From: an uncultured Bulleidia sp.
Lineage (GTDB): Bacteria > Bacillota_I > Bacilli_A > Erysipelotrichales > Erysipelotrichaceae
Length of the DNA stretch: 43,765 nt
NCBI GenBank assembly: GCA_934754415.1
Contig: CAKVIS010000011.1
Location: 1 to 43,765, forward strand
Direction of reading: 5' to 3'
Part shown: piece by piece, positions 41,064-43,765 of the stretch
How positions within the stretch are numbered: the first letter of the stretch is position 1
Layout: each line of letters opens with the position of its first letter
Translations under genes and position numbers: made by a program
The notes under the pieces: generated by a model
Database searches by the model: none
The model's input: only the letters and a program-made list of their open reading frames with translations
Told to the model about the DNA's origin: nothing

Positions 41064-42380
41064 TTATAACTGGTTATATGTCCAGTTATGATTATCTTTC
41101 TTTAAACTGTCTCTGAGCTGCAGAAGGTCATCTATAATTTCATTTGGCTGTGCTTTTTCAAGTCTTGCATACGCCTGTTTGCTTGTGGCATATCCTATGG
41201 CATATACGCAGGCTCTTCTTGCCATACGTACATCCCTTGCATGATCTCCAATGTATACACAATAATCATGTCCCATCTTTAATTCATGACATATTCTGCG
41301 TAATGCATCAGGTGCAGGTTTCTTGTTTTTATACACTTCCGCCCCCATGACCATATCTACATATTCTTCAATATCAAATTCTTCCAGCCACATTCTGCAG
41401 TTATCCGTAGGTCTTGTCGTAACTACACCTACCACATATCCATGTTTCTTTAACCACATCAGTATTTCCAGTGCATGGGGCATCAGATTGACTAATCCCA
41501 GTGCCGGAAGGTTTTCCTGGAAACTTCTGAATTCTGTTGTCAGTTCCGTTGTATTCTGATTGCTGAATAACTGTGCAATGGCTTCCTTATCTTCTGCACC
41601 AAACACTTCCAGTTTTGTCTGATCATCAAAATCATCCAGATTACCATATTTATCAAATAAATATCTGTAGGATTCATCTACCATGGCTTTGGTATCCATC
41701 AGCGTACCGTCAAAGTCAAACAGAACCAGAGGTTTACGATGAATCGGAAATATTCTGTTACAGATATAGAAGATCAAAGCTACAACAGAAATCCCCACAC
41801 CTGTCCATCCACTGACCGGATGAATATTACTTCTTCCATATAATGCCACATTGATAAAGAACCAGGAAAGCCCCAGCCACAATAATGCAAGTGAAGCTCT
41901 GTCTCCTCTGTGTCTGTCATGGAACAGTCTTTTTCCAAGTATCTCCAAAAGAAGATACCCAAGAATTGCCACACCACTGACCAGGAAAATCCTGCTGTCC
42001 TTAAGGCCAAATGGAAGATAGCCAATACCCAGTGCCAGCAATAAATGTGGCAGGATACAATCCAGTGTTCTTCTGAAAGACATGTAATTCAGTCGAATAT
42101 ATATAAACACGAACACTATGATGGATATCACTCCTCCAAGTAATTCGAAACCATCGTCAAAGAATAAAAAGAAATGCAGAATATTCCGAAATCCATTAAT
42201 AAGATACCAGGAAAAACGTGCTCCAAGCACACCGCATATCACCATTCCCAGAAACATCTCTTCTGCTATCATGGCAATATACCCGTTCTCCTTCATATCT
42301 TTTCTGAAAAATATATAGACAAGTGCAGCTGCTACCAGCACACTCAGGGATTCCCAGCGAATTTCTATAGTTGAAAACAT
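41064..42380 (-). CDS. Fusion of a degenerate Lgt-like membrane domain with a PpaX-like HAD phosphatase
   Basis: 438 residues. Residues 1-210 have about seven membrane segments that follow the Lgt (prolipoprotein diacylglyceryl transferase) plan: IRWESLSVLV aligns with IRWYGL, VLGARFSWYLIN with the LGAR-YY segment, and FELLGGVI with the AIHGG motif. Key residues are lost: the His of HGG is Leu, and the R-x-G-N-F-I-N-x-E segment is replaced by GYLPFGLKD. Residues 217-425 are a complete HAD-IA phosphatase: FDFDGTLMDT (Asp222, Asp224), TTRPT, the Lys in KNKKPAPDAL and YIGDHARDV. In Bacillus the order is hprK-lgt-yvoD-ppaX, and PpaX hydrolyses pyrophosphate made by HPrK; here lgt and ppaX appear merged. 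The Lgt-like part is probably not catalytic. Confidence 0.82.
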   Translation of the reverse strand: MFSTIEIRWESLSVLVAAALVYIFFRKDMKENGYIAMIAEEMFLGMVICGVLGARFSWYLINGFRNILHFFLFFDDGFELLGGVISIIVFVFIYIRLNYMSFRRTLDCILPHLLLALGIGYLPFGLKDSRIFLVSGVAILGYLLLEILGKRLFHDRHRGDRASLALLWLGLSWFFINVALYGRSNIHPVSGWTGVGISVVALIFYICNRIFPIHRKPLVLFDFDGTLMDTKAMVDESYRYLFDKYGNLDDFDDQTKLEVFGAEDKEAIAQLFSNQNTTELTTEFRSFQENLPALGLVNLMPHALEILMWLKKHGYVVGVVTTRPTDNCRMWLEEFDIEEYVDMVMGAEVYKNKKPAPDALRRICHELKMGHDYCVYIGDHARDVRMARRACVYAIGYATSKQAYARLEKAQPNEIIDDLLQLRDSLKKDNHNWTYNQL

Positions 42381-42386
42381 TCTATG

Positions 42387-43328
42387 TTATACCCCCTTCC
42401 CCACATACATGTTAAATCTGTCTTTAATCAGCTTTGTGGAAGAAAACCCTTCCTGCTGTAAGGAGAAGTTTGTAACTGCAGATTCGATTAATATAGCCAT
42501 ATTTCTGCCTGCACCCACAGGGATAATCATCGTTGGTAATAATACATCCAGAATCTTAGTGTAATGTACAGTTTCATCACCCAGACGATTACTTTCAAAT
42601 TCTTCATTGTAATGTACCAGCTTGATGACAAGATCTATCTGGCTCCTGTTACCTAAAGCACTGGCACCAAACATCTTTTCCACATCGATAATACCGATAC
42701 CCCTGATTTCCAGTAACCCTTTGATAATTGCAGGGGAATGTCCCCATATCTTGTTGTGGATATGTGCCACATCTACTCTGTCATCTGAAATCAATACCTG
42801 CTTATCACGAATCAGTTCCAGGGCAGTTTCACTTTTACCCATCCCACTTTCTCCTGTCAGAAGTACACCTTTACCGTAAATGCTCATCAGAGTGCCGGAT
42901 ATAGTATCTTCCGGTGCAAGTTTCTCATCCAGAAAAGTAATCAGGTCTGTCACCAGTCGATACGTTTCCATTTCTGTACGCATGACAGGGAAATTCTGAG
43001 CATCCGCAAGCTCCTTCAGAATAGGAGGTAATTCGTTATTTTTAGTAATCACGATCATTGGTGTTAATCCATCTGTTAACATCGGAAATCGTGCTCTTTG
43101 TTCATTTGGTGTCATCGTACGAATAAATTCAGACTCTTTATTTCCAATGACAATGATACGTCTTGGATCACTTCTTTTATAGAATCCGCACAATTCAAAA
43201 CCAGGGCGGTTTACATCCGGTACAACCGTCCATCTGTCAAGGGAACTGTCATCTCCAGTCAATCTTTCAAATTTAAAGAATTCCTGGATTTCTCGAATTG
43301 TCACTTTCTTTTCGTACATCTTATCCAT
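42387..43328 (-). CDS. hprK: HPr kinase/phosphorylase
   Basis: 313 residues. It phosphorylates HPr on Ser46 and reverses this, setting carbon catabolite control. The N-terminal domain (about 1-130) is followed by the kinase core with P-loop GESGMGKS (159-166), ISDDRVDV (general base Asp) and the family signature LLEIRGIGIIDVEKMFG. The His normally seen in the T/V-x-HG motif just before the P-loop is Ser144 here (ISGTLMSIYG). GAGG lies 7 nt before the ATG at 43326-43328; the longer frame lacks an ATG with a site. It is 6 nt upstream of the Lgt-like/HAD fusion. Confidence 0.95.
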   Translation of the reverse strand: MDKMYEKKVTIREIQEFFKFERLTGDDSSLDRWTVVPDVNRPGFELCGFYKRSDPRRIIVIGNKESEFIRTMTPNEQRARFPMLTDGLTPMIVITKNNELPPILKELADAQNFPVMRTEMETYRLVTDLITFLDEKLAPEDTISGTLMSIYGKGVLLTGESGMGKSETALELIRDKQVLISDDRVDVAHIHNKIWGHSPAIIKGLLEIRGIGIIDVEKMFGASALGNRSQIDLVIKLVHYNEEFESNRLGDETVHYTKILDVLLPTMIIPVGAGRNMAILIESAVTNFSLQQEGFSSTKLIKDRFNMYVGKGV

Positions 43329-43345
43329 ATAAAAACCTCGAAGAA

Positions 43346-43354
43346 ATTTTAACA
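43346..43354 (-). promoter_or_regulatory. Extended -10 promoter of hprK
   Basis: Minus-strand TGTTAAAAT, 17 bp before the hprK ATG and just downstream of a run of eight T that may terminate the preceding gene. Confidence 0.5.
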
Positions 43355-43387
43355 CATATATTAAAAAAAAGAACCAGAGCTTTCACC

Positions 43388-43612
43388 CTAGTATCTGAAC
43401 ATCTCCAGCATAGCTTTGAATTGCACCGTAGGTAAAATCACAGGTGATTCATTTTTGTCAGCCTGATAGATACTGACATTGTCCTTGCGTATTTCCACTG
43501 TATATAAAAGACTGTGGATTTCTGTCAATGCAAACTTTCCCTGCATGACTTTCCATGTTTCTTTAGCATACTTTGCCAAAGATAATTTCTCATCCTGTAG
43601 AAATGTGAGCAT
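43388..43612 (-). CDS. Small protein of unknown function
   Basis: 74 residues starting MLTFLQDEKLSLAKYAKETWK. No signal, membrane segment or known motif; the C-terminal half alternates in a way that suggests beta strands (SLLYTVEIRKDNVSIYQ). AAAGGAGGTG lies 6 nt before the ATG at 43610-43612, which makes this the start rather than the longer frame. A weak hairpin with eight T follows before hprK. The region 43613-43765 is AT-rich with no gene or clear promoter recognised. Confidence 0.65.
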   Translation of the reverse strand: MLTFLQDEKLSLAKYAKETWKVMQGKFALTEIHSLLYTVEIRKDNVSIYQADKNESPVILPTVQFKAMLEMFRY

Positions 43613-43765
43613 CCGTCCACCTCCTTTATGGTGTAAGATGGTACAGCTAATTTTCAGAAAACACAAGAAAAAAAGAAGTGAAAGTTTTCAATGTCATTAA
43701 GTTAAGCACTGATGATCATTGAGAATTAACAAAATATACTAAAGCTAAGGATAGTAGTCTATGTA

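Noticed and set aside
43613..43765. Possible promoter at the right edge
   Set aside because: AT-rich, but no pair of -35 and -10 boxes at proper spacing stood out.

Overview
This window looks like the chromosome of a low-GC Gram-positive (Bacillota), most probably an Erysipelotrichia-type gut anaerobe. The evidence is AT-rich DNA, strong AGGAGG-type ribosome sites, the Bacillus-like order cysS-mrnC-rlmB-sigH-rpmG-secE-nusG-rplK-rplA, an rplJ-rplL-rsmC-rpoB-rpoC cluster, and an RpoB with Asn at E. coli position 526, as in the related Mollicutes. The genus cannot be fixed from the sequence alone. Almost every gene is on the minus strand; only pepI and pcp are on the plus strand.

Region 1 (1-12942, read right to left): an L10-leader-controlled rplJ-rplL operon, an rsmC-like methyltransferase, rpoB and rpoC (strong terminator at 3009-3036), then glmS with a YD-repeat lipoprotein 2 nt behind it. 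At the left edge is the promoter and leader of an rRNA operon whose 16S gene would lie outside the window.

Region 2 (12976-25295) is the accessory part. It holds three peptidases for blocked or proline-containing peptides (pepI, pepP, pcp), the DUF969/DUF979 membrane pair, an MFS carrier, and a 1989-residue wall-anchored adhesin. The adhesin is the most interesting locus. Its leader carries a convincing class-I cyclic-di-GMP riboswitch with covarying key positions, overlapped by an intrinsic terminator. Its coding sequence has a run of eight G near codon 192, where gain or loss of one G gives an early stop. This suggests one surface protein controlled both by second messenger and by phase variation.

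Region 3 (25302-32302): two membrane proteins, rplK-rplA with leader, rpmG-secE-nusG, a SigH-like sigma factor, rlmB, mrnC, and cysS behind a Cys T-box.

Region 4 (32282-43765): a PIN-like protein; a membrane protein with an XRE-type HTH inside the cell and RCC1-like/FN3 domains outside, followed by a GYF_2 protein; gap; the tightly overlapping rapZ-yvcK-whiA-small membrane protein-GNAT operon; and hprK followed by an unusual fusion of a degenerate Lgt-like membrane domain to a PpaX-like HAD phosphatase. No tRNA gene, insertion sequence, prophage or CRISPR array was seen.
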